Origin: an uncultured Fodinibius sp.
GTDB lineage: Bacteria > Bacteroidota > Rhodothermia > Balneolales > Balneolaceae
Reading direction: 5' to 3'
NCBI GenBank assembly: GCA_913056455.1
Contig: CAJXMJ010000004.1
Coordinates: 1 to 64,000 of the forward strand
DNA: 64,000 bases
Shown here piece after piece: positions 1-9,047 of this stretch. How positions within the stretch are numbered: position 1 is the first letter of the stretch; each line of letters starts with the position of its first letter. The translations under genes were made by a program, and so were the position numbers. The notes beneath the pieces are model-generated. The model searched no databases and was not told the DNA's origin. It saw only the letters and a list, made by a program, of their open reading frames with translations.

Positions 1-533
1 GTCTGAATAGAATCAACAACTAACAGATCGGGATCAAGTTTCTGTGCTTGTTTAAGCACTTTATTAATGTCCGTTTCTGTATAAATGTAGAAGTTATCTG
101 AACTTACTCCCAAGCGTTTTGCGCGCTGCTTAATTTGTCCCGCGGATTCTTCTCCCGCACAGTAAAGTATTTCTAAATCCGGACGTGCCTTCCCAATCTG
201 CAAGGTAAGCGTACTTTTTCCTATCCCCGGATCGCCGCCAATCAATACAAAAGAACCGGAAACAAATCCCCCACCAAGTACCCGATCAAATTCCTGGATA
301 TTACTCAAAAACCGTTCTTGAGAATCCATATCAATTTCTTCGAGCTTTTGCGGCGGCTGGGAATCCTCAATCCCATCAACCTTACCTTTATGTTCCTTCT
401 CGGACTTGGTCTTCCGTTCTACCTTGAATTCCTTAAACGTATGCCAAGCGCCGCAATTGGGACAGTTCCCCAACCATTTGGTAGAAGTGTGTCCACAATC
501 TCCACAAACATATTGTATCCGATCTTTAGGCAT
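1..533 (-). CDS. radA: DNA repair protein RadA (5' part, cut by window edge)
   Basis: Only the first ~177 codons lie in the window; the gene runs off the left end. The ATG is the reverse complement of 531-533. The product starts MPKDRIQYVCGDCG and has a CxxC...CxxC zinc finger (CGDC and CPNC) near residues 10-27, then a RecA-fold ATPase core with the Walker A motif GGDPGIGKST and the RadA motif GEESAGQIKQRA. RadA (Sms) is a branch-migration helicase that processes recombination intermediates and stalled forks. The Lon-like C-terminal domain would lie outside the window. The zinc finger plus Walker A order is diagnostic. The next gene (a flippase-like protein) ends elsewhere on the same strand, 15 bases upstream. 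Confidence 0.96.
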   Translation of the reverse strand, partial: MPKDRIQYVCGDCGHTSTKWLGNCPNCGAWHTFKEFKVERKTKSEKEHKGKVDGIEDSQPPQKLEEIDMDSQERFLSNIQEFDRVLGGGFVSGSFVLIGGDPGIGKSTLTLQIGKARPDLEILYCAGEESAGQIKQRAKRLGVSSDNFYIYTETDINKVLKQAQKLDPDLLVVDSIQ

Positions 534-547
534 AAATACTCGTTATT

Positions 548-1630
548 TTAGGATGGTAAATCGCTCTCAATCTTTTCTTCGGCAGCCTCATCACTCAAAG
601 TATCTACCATGGAACGGTTGATATACCAGGTCGTGGCCATCATTCCCAATCCAATACTTATATAATAACTGATCACCCGCCAGGCAAAAACGGCTAATCC
701 AATAAAGGCTTTTCGATCCATAAGCGGACCTTGAAAAATTGCAAACAGTCCCTCTACCCCACCACTACCGCCCGGAGTAGGCATTATAAGAAAGGCCAGA
801 TTCATAGCCAGGCTGCGCAAAACTGACAAGATAACATCAGCCGGGAGTAAACTCAGTACTACAATTGTCGGCAGGGCAATTCGACATAACCACGACATTG
901 TAGATAGAAAAAATGCTTTGAACAGAAAGCTCTTGGGTTTCTTCCGAAGCTCGTGTGCATACTCAACCAAATTATCAACTTCACCGGCCACAGTATCTTT
1001 CCAACGTCGCAAAAAGGGAAGTTTAAATAACCAGTATACAACTTTGCGAATAGCATTGGGATTTTTCAATACACCGTAAGCCATCAGGCCAGCATAACTT
1101 AGCAAGCCCACATATAGTAACATCATAGACGCATGGCCGATGAACCCTGTATTGTTGGGAACTACCTCAAAGAAAAGACCTGAAACCAGCAAAATTGGGA
1201 CAGCCATTGCAAACCAAAGCTGATCTAAAAGCAGGCTATAAAGCATGATGGCTGTAGATTGCCCAAAATTAAATCCCTCTTTAGTCAATGCATAAGTCGC
1301 CATGGGAGCACCACCGACTACCGATGGGGTAATTGAGGATGTAAAATCCCAGCTCAACATTACCCTGAAAGATGCCACCCAATCCAGCGCTTTCTCTGAT
1401 AAATACCTGATCTTTGCAGCTGAAAACCCCAATCGCATAAAAGAAACTACTACCGCAATAAAAATACCCGGAAGTCGCTTCGCCTTAAGATGCGTTAATA
1501 CCCCGGGTGTGTATGTTAGCCAAATGACAAATGCCATTGTGGCTACACTTAATCCAATAGAAATAAAGAGATATTTTTTGGAAAAATATCTCTTTGGATC
1601 CTCTTGTATTTGTTCTTCTTTCTTTGACAA
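548..1630 (-). CDS. Flippase-like / LPG-synthase TM-domain (UPF0104) membrane protein
   Basis: A 360-residue polytopic inner-membrane protein with a short charged N-terminus (to about residue 20) and roughly seven to eight hydrophobic helices. The family motif near residues 285-300 (MPTPGGSGGVEGLF) is typical of the lysylphosphatidylglycerol synthetase transmembrane domain (PF03706, AglD/YbhN-like). Members with only this domain are thought to move or flip lipids or lipid-linked sugars, but the substrate here is unknown. No soluble aminoacyl-transferase domain follows, so it is not a full MprF. It lies 14 bases upstream of radA on the same strand and could be co-transcribed with it. A perfect AT-rich palindrome sits 20 bases before the ATG. 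Confidence 0.88.
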   Translation of the reverse strand: MSKKEEQIQEDPKRYFSKKYLFISIGLSVATMAFVIWLTYTPGVLTHLKAKRLPGIFIAVVVSFMRLGFSAAKIRYLSEKALDWVASFRVMLSWDFTSSITPSVVGGAPMATYALTKEGFNFGQSTAIMLYSLLLDQLWFAMAVPILLVSGLFFEVVPNNTGFIGHASMMLLYVGLLSYAGLMAYGVLKNPNAIRKVVYWLFKLPFLRRWKDTVAGEVDNLVEYAHELRKKPKSFLFKAFFLSTMSWLCRIALPTIVVLSLLPADVILSVLRSLAMNLAFLIMPTPGGSGGVEGLFAIFQGPLMDRKAFIGLAVFAWRVISYYISIGLGMMATTWYINRSMVDTLSDEAAEEKIESDLPS

Positions 1631-1649
1631 AAAAGTAGGTCTACAGTAA

Positions 1650-1668
1650 TTAAATAGTATCTATTTAA
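1650..1668. promoter_or_regulatory. AT-rich palindrome upstream of the flippase-like gene
   Basis: TTAAATAG-TAT-CTATTTAA is a perfect 8-bp inverted repeat with a 3-base centre, starting 20 bases upstream of the ATG at 1630. Its position suits an operator or a small 5'-leader hairpin. Pairs of this length do occur by chance in AT-rich spacers, so function is only a suggestion. Confidence 0.3.
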
Positions 1669-1741
1669 CGTAGGGATTTGGTATAAATCAATGAAAAATA
1701 CATGAGATACACCACAAAACGAATAAAACGATTTCACTTCA

Positions 1742-1776
1742 TAAAAAAGGCCTTATGGAAAACTCCATAAGGCCTT
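1742..1776 (-). terminator. Intrinsic terminator of the class I aldolase gene
   Basis: A perfect 13-bp stem (AAGGCCTTATGGA, 1747-1759, with its complement at 1764-1776) and a 4-base loop. On the minus strand it is followed by a run of T (complement of 1742-1746). It lies about 20 bases past the aldolase stop codon at 1794 and isolates that gene from the flippase gene. Confidence 0.9.
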
Positions 1777-1793
1777 AAAAGTTAGGATACTTA

Positions 1794-2870
1794 TTATGCT
1801 ACCGTAATATCGTCATCAAGGTAAACATCCTGGATGAAGTTCAGCAGTTGAATGCCCTCTTCCATAGGACGCTGAAATGCCTTACGCCCACTGATTAAGC
1901 CCATGCCACCGGCACGTTTATTAATCACAGCTGTACGTACAGCCTGGGCAAAATCATTTTTGCCGGAAGAACCGCCCGAGTTAATCAATCCCGCACGCCC
2001 CATGTAATCATTAGCTACTTGGTAACGAGTCAAGTCGATGGGGTGGTCACTGGAGAGCTCGTCATAAATATCCTCATCCAACTTTCCATACGAAGAATCG
2101 CCCATATTAAGCGCCTTGTATCCTCCATTAGTGGTTGGCTGTTTCTGCTTGATGATATCAGCCTGAATAGTAACACCCAAGTGATTCGCCTGACCGGTAA
2201 GATCTGCCGCAGCATGGTAATCTTCACCATCTACTTTAAATGCAGAATTCCGAGTATAACACCAGAGAATAGTAGCCATTCCCAGTTCATGCGCCCGCTC
2301 AAATGCTTTCGCCACTTCCTGAATTTGCCGGCTTGATTCTTGAGATCCGAAGTAAATAGTTGCTCCAACAGCAACAGCACCCATATCAAAGGCACGTTCT
2401 ACCGACCCAAACATAATCTGATTGTACTCATTGGGATAGGTCATCAACTCGTTGTGATTGATCTTAACAATAAATGGAATCTTATGAGCATATTTGCGCG
2501 CCACAGATCCCAACACTCCAAAAGTGGATGCTACACCATTGCATCCACCTTCAATAGCAAGTTGAACAATTTTTTCCGGATCAAAATAATCGGGATTAGG
2601 TGCAAAAGACGCTCCGCCCGAGTGCTCAACACCCTGATCAACAGGTAAAATGGACAAGTATCCTGTTCCCCCCAATCGACCATTATCCAACAATGTTTGC
2701 AAACTTCGCAATACACGCGGATTTCGATCAGATCCTCCCAGCATATCATCGACATATGTTGGGCTGGGTAAATGCAATTTATCTTTTGGAATCGTTTCAC
2801 ATTCGTGTGTCAGCAGATCTTCCGCTTCATCACCAAGTAATTCTTCAATACTTTTCTTTGCTAAAGCCAT
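1794..2870 (-). CDS. fbaB: Class I fructose-bisphosphate aldolase (DhnA type)
   Basis: A 358-residue aldolase of the DhnA/FbaB (archaeal-type class I) family, which cleaves fructose 1,6-bisphosphate to dihydroxyacetone phosphate and glyceraldehyde 3-phosphate through a Schiff base and needs no metal. Diagnostic segments are [14 protein letters not shown] near residue 76, [14 protein letters not shown] near 134, a central TIM-barrel strand [12 protein letters not shown], and [14 protein letters not shown] near 293 (phosphate-binding loop). It is monocistronic: a long leader separates it from divergent dusB and a strong terminator follows. Role: glycolysis/gluconeogenesis in the cytoplasm. Length and motifs fit the family well. 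Confidence 0.95.
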   Translation of the reverse strand: MALAKKSIEELLGDEAEDLLTHECETIPKDKLHLPSPTYVDDMLGGSDRNPRVLRSLQTLLDNGRLGGTGYLSILPVDQGVEHSGGASFAPNPDYFDPEKIVQLAIEGGCNGVASTFGVLGSVARKYAHKIPFIVKINHNELMTYPNEYNQIMFGSVERAFDMGAVAVGATIYFGSQESSRQIQEVAKAFERAHELGMATILWCYTRNSAFKVDGEDYHAAADLTGQANHLGVTIQADIIKQKQPTTNGGYKALNMGDSSYGKLDEDIYDELSSDHPIDLTRYQVANDYMGRAGLINSGGSSGKNDFAQAVRTAVINKRAGGMGLISGRKAFQRPMEEGIQLLNFIQDVYLDDDITVA

Positions 2871-3058
2871 AGCGTAGCTCCCGGGTTTAACTAAAATTAT
2901 TTCGTTTTAAAAGGTAATTAATATAAGTGATTCAACAGGAAATGACTAGTCAACAATAAAACAATATCGTTGATCAAACTGTGAATTACCGCTATCGATG
3001 TTCAGCAAAAAAATCAATATCTTTATTAGTCATTAGAAGAAAACAAATAAGCAATTGT

Positions 3059-4051
3059 ATGAAAATAGGTGATATAGATCTCGGTAATAAACCCATTTTA
3101 CTTGCTCCGATGGAAGATGTGACGGATTCTCCATTTCGTACTATCTGCCGCCGCAAGGGGGCTTCTGTGGTATATACCGAATTTATCAGTTCAGAAGCCA
3201 TTGTCCGAGACAACGATCAAGCCCTGCACAAAATGGATTTCACTGAAGAACAACGTCCATTTGGCGTACAAATTTTTGGCGGACGGGAAGAAGCGATGGA
3301 AGATGCTGCCCAAACAGCCGAAAAAGAAAATCCTGATATCATTGACATCAATTTTGGATGTCCTGTTTATAAGATTGCAAAAAAAGGAGCGGGTGCAGGA
3401 TGCCTGCGTGATCTCGACATGATGCAGCGCATGGCCGCCAGTGTTGTTGATGCAGTTGGTGATGTTCCGGTAACCGCCAAGACCCGTCTTGGCTGGGATG
3501 ATCAAACCATTAAAATCCGCGAAGTTGCTCTGCGCCTGCAATCTGTTGGCATCAAAGCTCTTGCCATACACGCCCGAACTCGCAGTCAAAAATATAAAGG
3601 CGACGCCCGCTGGGATTATCTGAAGTATGTAAAAGAAACACCCGGTCTCGAAATTCCCATTATTGGCAATGGTGATGTTACTTCACCCGAAGACGCCAAG
3701 CGTATGTTTGACGAAACCGGTGTTGACGGGGTAATGATTGGCCGCGGCGCTATCGGCAATCCCTGGATTTTCGAACGTACGCGCCACTATATTGAGACCG
3801 GTGAATTACTCCCCGAACCTACAATCGAGGATCGCATAGACCTCTGCGCGGAACAGCTGAGGCGATCAGTTGATCATCATGGTGAGCGGTACGGTGTTAT
3901 AATTATGAAAAAACATTACGGCCAATATCTGAAAGGAATCCGTAACAGCCGTCAACTGCGTGCCGAAATTATGAAAGAGTCTGAGATGGATCCCATCATA
4001 GATTTACTCATGAACTTTAAAGAACAGGAAATGTTCGCAGTGGCATCATAA
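3059..4051 (+). CDS. dusB: tRNA-dihydrouridine synthase (DusB-like)
   Basis: An FMN-dependent TIM-barrel enzyme that reduces uridine to dihydrouridine in the tRNA D-loop. I place the start at ATG 3059 (MKIGDIDLGN), giving 330 residues, the usual DusB length. The frame is open for 26 further codons upstream, but that segment is not family-like. Motifs: LLAPMEDVTDSPFR (FMN-binding start of the barrel), INFGCPVYKIAKKGAGAGCL (contains the catalytic Cys), TRLGWDD, IHARTRSQ, and IIGNGDVTSPEDA followed by VMIGRGAIGNPWIF. The C-terminal helical tRNA-binding domain ends in KEQEMFAVAS. It is a single gene, divergent from the aldolase. Confidence 0.94.
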   Translation: MKIGDIDLGNKPILLAPMEDVTDSPFRTICRRKGASVVYTEFISSEAIVRDNDQALHKMDFTEEQRPFGVQIFGGREEAMEDAAQTAEKENPDIIDINFGCPVYKIAKKGAGAGCLRDLDMMQRMAASVVDAVGDVPVTAKTRLGWDDQTIKIREVALRLQSVGIKALAIHARTRSQKYKGDARWDYLKYVKETPGLEIPIIGNGDVTSPEDAKRMFDETGVDGVMIGRGAIGNPWIFERTRHYIETGELLPEPTIEDRIDLCAEQLRRSVDHHGERYGVIIMKKHYGQYLKGIRNSRQLRAEIMKESEMDPIIDLLMNFKEQEMFAVAS

Positions 4052-4076
4052 CCTCTCTTTGATAACACTCACAGTA

Positions 4077-4790
4077 TTAACTTAGCATTTCACGTAGCAT
4101 GCGAGCACTTTCTATGGCATTGCCACCCGGATTGTTAAAATAAATCTGTGCTGTCCTTCCTTTGTCGAGCTGCTTTTGTACAATCTTGGCCCAAGGCTCT
4201 AAATCCGACTTTTTGTAATTGTATCGATACCCCATAAGTCCGTGAAATCTGATATAAATAACGTCTGCTGTAGGTATACAATCGTTCGGGAATTCACCTG
4301 AACTCTGCCACACAATAGCTGCATTTTTATCTGCAAGCATATCATATACTTCCTCATCTAACCATGAAGTATGTCTAAACTCAAAAGCGAACTTCTGATC
4401 TTCTGGAAGTTTCTGCAAGAATTTATCAAGGCGTTCAGCATTCTTCTTAAAACTGGGTGGAAATTGCCAAAAAACAGTTTTAAGGGATTCTCCCAACCGA
4501 CGGACGCGACTTAAATATTGATTTAAAGCATCATCAATATCTTTCATCTTATTGTAGTGTGTAATCCGCCGATGACCTTTTACGGAAAAACGAAAATTGG
4601 CAATAGCTGTTTCTTTCCAATTGTCAACTGCATTTTCTGTAGGGATATTATAATAGGTTGCATTAACCTCTACAGAGTTAAACTGCTGTGTATAATACTC
4701 AAGGTAATCTTTTTGCGAAACATCCTCCGGATAAAAGTCGCCCCAATTTTTATACGACCAACCGCTTGTTCCAATCCACAAATCTGTCAT
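4077..4790 (-). CDS. DUF72 (YecE-like) family protein
   Basis: A 237-residue protein of the DUF72 family, a TIM-barrel-like fold of unknown biochemical function. Recognised by the N-terminus IGTSGWSYKNWGDFYP, the motif FNSVEVNATYYNIP near residue 38, FRFSVKGHRRITH near 67, FWQFPPSF near 108, the E-rich strand FEFRHTSWL near 136, and the C-terminal YIRFHGLMGYRY and YFNNPGGNAIESA segments. It converges with dusB and lies 15 bases downstream of a lipoprotein gene on the same strand. Related proteins sit near metal-cluster or nucleic-acid genes in other genomes, but nothing here shows its substrate. Confidence 0.9.
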   Translation of the reverse strand: MTDLWIGTSGWSYKNWGDFYPEDVSQKDYLEYYTQQFNSVEVNATYYNIPTENAVDNWKETAIANFRFSVKGHRRITHYNKMKDIDDALNQYLSRVRRLGESLKTVFWQFPPSFKKNAERLDKFLQKLPEDQKFAFEFRHTSWLDEEVYDMLADKNAAIVWQSSGEFPNDCIPTADVIYIRFHGLMGYRYNYKKSDLEPWAKIVQKQLDKGRTAQIYFNNPGGNAIESARMLREMLS

Positions 4791-4805
4791 AATTACCGTG
4801 AAAGT

Positions 4806-5507
4806 TCAGGAATCTATTTGAAAATGTAATCCAATGGAAAAGAATAGTGGCTCGTAATCAAAAGTAACCTCATCCTGCAGCAATCTTGCAACTCCCAACT
4901 GCGATTCAACTTTAACATTTTTCCAACCTAATCTGGCAAATACAGCCGGCTCCAAAAATGTTCCGGACTCCGTTTCTCCCAAACTCATACCGGAAGTTTC
5001 AAACTCTGAAAAGGTCACCTGAGATAAACGTAATAGCAATCCTGTTTCAACGACTGAAGTTTCCAATCCAATATTTGTTTGAGCAAACACTTTGTTATAA
5101 CTGCCTTCCGCTCGTACCTCATTAGGACCAAAAACATCATACTGATCAACCGCTTCTGCTTTTCCTAACCCAATACCGCCAAGGGCTTCAAAGCGCCCGA
5201 TATCTCCGATAGGGTGAAAATATATTGCGCCAAATTCTCCATATCGATGCTTGTGGTAATCCTCTTCAGTGTCATTGGTTGTTTCATCAGTTTTAAACGA
5301 TGCAGATCCAAAGATACCGACATGATCAAACATCGAATAAGCTAATTGTATATCACCGCCGTTGGTACCGGCATGTGCGGCACCGTGTAGTTCCCCTTGT
5401 TCCTCCATCAGATTAGTTTGGCGGGCATTAGGTACATACACCGGTGCACAAGAAGCCAATATCACTATAGCAGCTAATAATAAAACTGAAAGTTTTACAT
5501 CCCACAT
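4806..5507 (-). CDS. Putative outer-membrane lipoprotein, unknown function
   Basis: A 233-residue predicted lipoprotein. The N-terminus (MWDVKLSVLLLAAIVILASC) is a type II signal peptide with lipobox LASC and the lipidated Cys at residue 20. The mature part is rich in Gly, aromatics and alternating beta-strand-like segments (for example VGIFGSASF, FEALGGIGLGKA, TGLLLRLSQV) and ends with an amphipathic aromatic strand, LFFSIGLHFQIDS. This suggests a small beta-barrel or beta-sandwich. I recognise no named family. The downstream DUF72 gene is 15 bases away. The cell location (outer membrane, periplasmic side) is inferred from the lipobox alone. Confidence 0.8.
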   Translation of the reverse strand: MWDVKLSVLLLAAIVILASCAPVYVPNARQTNLMEEQGELHGAAHAGTNGGDIQLAYSMFDHVGIFGSASFKTDETTNDTEEDYHKHRYGEFGAIYFHPIGDIGRFEALGGIGLGKAEAVDQYDVFGPNEVRAEGSYNKVFAQTNIGLETSVVETGLLLRLSQVTFSEFETSGMSLGETESGTFLEPAVFARLGWKNVKVESQLGVARLLQDEVTFDYEPLFFSIGLHFQIDS

Positions 5508-5661
5508 AAATCCCCCATTCCATTTTGCTGTGATTGCTAATAGTCAAAATACCATTAGCCAGCCAAATTTCAACTCTCCAAGGTCAGTCCATGAATTAAA
5601 TGAATCAAATGGGCTTCTCATTCGTATAGTGGGAAGCAACATTCCAATAAAACAAAGCCAT

Positions 5662-5886
5662 ATGTTTAACCGATTCCTTCGTCTGCTTACAGTGGGCATC
5701 AACGCTTATAGCTTCTACTCCAACCCAGTCCGCTTTTTCGCAACACTTTTTAGTTTACTCCTAATCCCCTATCTGACTTATATTTTATGGGGCAGCATAC
5801 TCATAATAATACTGGCAATACTGGGAGCCTACTTTTTATACAAAGTAATCCAAACTTCCCTCCAAATTAGATCAACCTATCACTGA
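5662..5886 (+). CDS. Possible small membrane protein (74 aa)
   Basis: An ATG at 5662 opens 74 codons for a strongly hydrophobic protein (MFNRFLRLLTVG...) with one or two membrane helices, mainly residues 24-62 (FFATLFSLLLIPYLTY and ILIIILAILGAYFLY). The same frame is open far upstream, but that part reads antisense to the lipoprotein gene and is not protein-like. The stop overlaps the end of the convergent mscS gene by 7 bases. A clean positively charged N-terminus and the hydrophobic profile support coding. No family was recognised, so it remains a tentative call. Confidence 0.45.
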   Translation: MFNRFLRLLTVGINAYSFYSNPVRFFATLFSLLLIPYLTYILWGSILIIILAILGAYFLYKVIQTSLQIRSTYH

Positions 5887-6743
5887 TCGTTACCCTGATT
5901 CAGTGTTTCACTATTTTTGACGAGCTCAATTGGCAGTGGCTTGGATTCTGAGCCCGTATAAAAAGAGACGTGCGGAAACGGAATTTCGATTCCTTCTTCA
6001 TCAAACCGTTTTTTTATCTCTTCCTGTATAGAATTTTTTAAAAATATCCACTCATCAACGGGAGCCCATATTCTAAAATCCAGATCGATAGAAGAAGTAC
6101 CAAATGCCTCAAAAATAATCTGCGGCTCCGGCTCGCTAAGTGAATGCTTATTCTTTTCGGCTACATCCAGCAAGATCTCACGCACTTTTTCTATATCCTC
6201 CTTATAAGCTACTGAGACCTTTGCATTAAATCGACGAATCGGAAACCGAGTCAAGTTAATAACCTCTGTCTTAATGATGGTCTCATTAGGGATACGCACA
6301 AACATATTGTCAAAAGTGCGAAGCTTCACTGATAGCACATCAATAGACATGACAATACCTATAGTGCCCCCAACATTAATAATATCATCTACCTTGAACG
6401 GTTGTTCTGCAATCAGGAATAAACCACTTATAATATTTGAAACGCTCGTCTGCGAGGCAAAACCAAGAGCTACCCCTACAATTCCCGCACCGGCAAGCAG
6501 CGGAGCCAGGCTGATGCCCAGCTGACCCATCACGGTAATGATCATCAAAATGATACCTGAATAAAAAACCACCTTCCCAGCCAGCATACCATAGTGAGGA
6601 GCATATTTTTTGGTGAAGAATCGACGAGCCCATCCCCTCAGTAGTAACAAAACGGGAATACTTGTCACAATAATTAGCAGCACCCTTATAATCTGGTGCA
6701 CTGTTTCTTCCGGCAAATAATTGTAAATATTAAATAGATCCAT
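5880..6743 (-). CDS. mscS: Small-conductance mechanosensitive channel (MscS family)
   Basis: A 287-residue MscS-type channel that releases solutes on hypo-osmotic shock. Three membrane helices: residues 15-35, 52-77 and a pore helix near 80-112. The pore helix GAGIVGVALGFASQTSVSNIISG has the Gly/Ala pattern of MscS TM3. The beta domain follows with FKVDDIINVGGTIGIVMSIDVLSVKLRTFDN and VRIPNETIIK, then a C-terminal alpha/beta domain. The ATG lies 14 bases past the DUF432 gene, which lies 23 bases past serS, so the three look co-transcribed. DUF432 proteins accompany MscS channels in other genomes too. Confidence 0.93.
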   Translation of the reverse strand: MDLFNIYNYLPEETVHQIIRVLLIIVTSIPVLLLLRGWARRFFTKKYAPHYGMLAGKVVFYSGIILMIITVMGQLGISLAPLLAGAGIVGVALGFASQTSVSNIISGLFLIAEQPFKVDDIINVGGTIGIVMSIDVLSVKLRTFDNMFVRIPNETIIKTEVINLTRFPIRRFNAKVSVAYKEDIEKVREILLDVAEKNKHSLSEPEPQIIFEAFGTSSIDLDFRIWAPVDEWIFLKNSIQEEIKKRFDEEGIEIPFPHVSFYTGSESKPLPIELVKNSETLNQGNDQ

Positions 6744-6757
6744 TGGTATAAAATAAT

Positions 6758-7540
6758 TTAACGATCAATCAGAGGAGAGTCTTTAAAAAAGCGTTTAAAC
6801 GTTCTAGTAGCTAAACTCTTTTGTACCTGTTTGCGCGGCTTGGTGAGCAGCTGCTTCTTTGTCATCCCATCGGGAAGTTTGCCTGTCATGATTACCTCGC
6901 TGTGCAAATCTTCTCCTTGAAAAATAATCTGGGTTTCATCCGCCCAAAGCTCATTATCATGTAAATACATACTCAAACGTTCAACCCGGAAGCAAAAATT
7001 GGAAAAGGTGAGCTCTTCATCAGATTTATTGACAATTTTTATCGGACAACTTACCAAATAAGGCTTTTTATCTACCTGGGATAAATCTCTGCGCGCTTTA
7101 GTCATAGCATGATAACAAAGCTCTCCTTCAGTAAATGTGCCAAACCAGGTACGCGAGAGCTTAGCAGTAGGCAATTCGATCAATTGATAATTATTGTTAG
7201 CCAGCGATATACGAACCCAAATAGGTATACGCGTAAATATTTGTATCCGGGTTTCAGAACTCACTTTTAAACTATATTCCGATTGAACAACAAGTGGTAG
7301 ATCGGGATAAACCGGCGAAACATTAACTTCAGGAGAACTATTTTTATGCGCCCAACGCGACCATTCCACATTTTTAGGAGGCTGATCGGACATAGCTTTT
7401 CGTTTTAGCTCATCTTTATACCCATGGGCAATCCAAACCTCTTCATTCCTATATTTCATCCACAGATGCAGATCCCCAATGGTAAAATATTCCACTTTGT
7501 TTTCTGCAAGCGATCTATTTCCCCAAATCTCGTGCTCCAT
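6758..7540 (-). CDS. DUF432 domain protein, partner of the MscS channel
   Basis: A 260-residue soluble protein I assign to DUF432 from its N-terminus (a first strand followed by VEYFTIGDLHLWMKYRNEEVWIA) and its position directly upstream of an mscS gene. It has no signal peptide or membrane helix and looks mostly beta-stranded, with a basic C-terminus (KPRKQVQKSLATRTFKRFF). The function of DUF432 is not known. The 14-base spacing to mscS and the recurring neighbourhood suggest an accessory or regulatory role for the channel. That role is inference. Confidence 0.8.
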   Translation of the reverse strand: MEHEIWGNRSLAENKVEYFTIGDLHLWMKYRNEEVWIAHGYKDELKRKAMSDQPPKNVEWSRWAHKNSSPEVNVSPVYPDLPLVVQSEYSLKVSSETRIQIFTRIPIWVRISLANNNYQLIELPTAKLSRTWFGTFTEGELCYHAMTKARRDLSQVDKKPYLVSCPIKIVNKSDEELTFSNFCFRVERLSMYLHDNELWADETQIIFQGEDLHSEVIMTGKLPDGMTKKQLLTKPRKQVQKSLATRTFKRFFKDSPLIDR

Positions 7541-7563
7541 ATATCACCGTCTTATTAAACATT

Positions 7564-8844
7564 TTATATTTCCGATGTGATAACATCTGTACCCATAAAC
7601 GGCTGTAAGACATCAGGAATTTTAATGCTACCATCTTCCTGCTGATAGATCTCCAAAATAGCTGCCACAACTCGGGGCAATGCCAGTCCCGATCCGTTGA
7701 GCGTATGCACAATTTCGGTATCTCCATTTTCTTTACGCCGACGAATCATCATTCGTCGTGCCTGGAAGCTCCCAAAATTAGAGCAAGAACTTACCTCCAG
7801 CCATTGCTGTTGGCCCGGACTCCATACCTCAAGATCGTACTTTTTAGATTGTGTAAAGCCCATATCTCCGGTACACATTAACAAGGTGCGATACGGGATA
7901 TCCAGCTCTTCCAGCAATGATTCAGCATGCTTTCGCAGACTTTCCAGCTCGTCATAGGCCGTTTCAGGATGAACAATCTTAACCAGTTCAACCTTGTCAA
8001 ACTGGTGCAGCCTATTTAAGCCCCGTACGTCTTTGCCGTATGATCCTGCCTCACGTCTCCAGCAAGGTGTATAGGAGGTATAATAAAGCGGAAGATCGTC
8101 ATCCTCTAAAATCTCATCACGGTGGAAATTTGTTACCGGGACCTCGGCCGTGGGAATTGCAAAAAACTCATCCCGGGGAATTTCATACATCATATCTTCT
8201 TTGTCGGGAATTTGTCCGGTACCCCGCGCCGAATCTTCATTTACAAAATAAGGCACCTGCAACTCGGTGTACCCAGCCTCAGCACCTCTATTCAAAAAGT
8301 AGTTAATCAGCGCACGCTGCAACCGTGCTAACGGACCTACATAAAAAGGAAAGCCCGCTCCCGTTACTTTGGCACCACGATCAAAATCAATCCAACCCTG
8401 CTCCTCGACCAGTTCCCAATGGGGCTTGCGCCAGTCTTCCTTATCAGGATCTCCCCACGTCTTAAACACCTCATTATCATTTTCGGTTTGTCCAACGGGT
8501 ACAGATTCATGCGGAACATTAGGTATTTTGAGCAACAGATCTTCACGGGCTCTTTTTAATGACCGCAGCTTATCTTCTTTTTCCTGAATCTGTTCCTTAA
8601 GCTCGGTGGTATAAGAAATAATTTCTTGAGCTTCCTCTTTTTTGCCCTGCCCCATTAACTCACCAATTTTCTTGGCTTTTGTGTTGCTTTCGTTGCGCAG
8701 GTTATCCGTTTCTTCCACCAGTGAACGCCACTGCTCATCAATACTGATGACTTCATCAACAATCTGGGGATTTTCCTCCCCCTTATTTTTCATAGCTTGC
8801 TTAACTAAATCAGGATTATTTCGGATATACGTGACGTCTAACAT
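7564..8844 (-). CDS. serS: Serine--tRNA ligase
   Basis: A 426-residue class II aminoacyl-tRNA synthetase charging tRNA-Ser (and the tRNA used for selenocysteine where present). The N-terminal coiled-coil arm (residues ~30-100, MLDVTYIRNNPDLVKQAM...) binds the tRNA long variable arm. Class II motif 1 lies near GFPFYVGPLARLQRALINYFL, motif 2 near YTSYTPCWRREAGSYGKDVRGL, motif 3 near TLNGSGLALPRVVAAILE. The length is standard. It is the first gene of a likely operon with DUF432 and mscS. I found no T-box leader in the 203-base spacer upstream. Confidence 0.97.
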   Translation of the reverse strand: MLDVTYIRNNPDLVKQAMKNKGEENPQIVDEVISIDEQWRSLVEETDNLRNESNTKAKKIGELMGQGKKEEAQEIISYTTELKEQIQEKEDKLRSLKRAREDLLLKIPNVPHESVPVGQTENDNEVFKTWGDPDKEDWRKPHWELVEEQGWIDFDRGAKVTGAGFPFYVGPLARLQRALINYFLNRGAEAGYTELQVPYFVNEDSARGTGQIPDKEDMMYEIPRDEFFAIPTAEVPVTNFHRDEILEDDDLPLYYTSYTPCWRREAGSYGKDVRGLNRLHQFDKVELVKIVHPETAYDELESLRKHAESLLEELDIPYRTLLMCTGDMGFTQSKKYDLEVWSPGQQQWLEVSSCSNFGSFQARRMMIRRRKENGDTEIVHTLNGSGLALPRVVAAILEIYQQEDGSIKIPDVLQPFMGTDVITSEI

Positions 8845-9047
8845 CGAGTAAATTCTTTAAAAATTTCGTTGGCAGTTTGGCTTAAGATAAGAGAGTTTAA
8901 CGAAAGGTTTGAACCCAAAATATTTGAAAAACCTTTTTCCTAAAATCATCAAAAACTCTTCAGCAACCCCACTCTAAAAGCTTGATATCCTAATTTATTT
9001 AGGCTATTTTCATAAAAAAATAGAAAATTAAGGACAAGTAAGATATT

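Noticed and set aside
1302-1649. Antisense ORFs over the flippase, aldolase, xseA, recA and similar genes
   Set aside because: They overlap well-supported genes, have unnatural composition and match no family; treated as shadows.
5362-5661. Upstream extension of the small membrane-protein frame
   Set aside because: The first 100 codons of this longer frame run antisense to the lipoprotein gene or lack protein-like composition; only the part from ATG 5662 looks real.
8845-9047. Possible T-box or other riboswitch in the serS leader
   Set aside because: The 203-base spacer shared by serS and the Lrp-type gene is AT-rich; I found no T-box specifier or TGGNACC motif on the serS strand. Only a small CCTAA/TTAGG repeat near the Lrp-type gene is visible.
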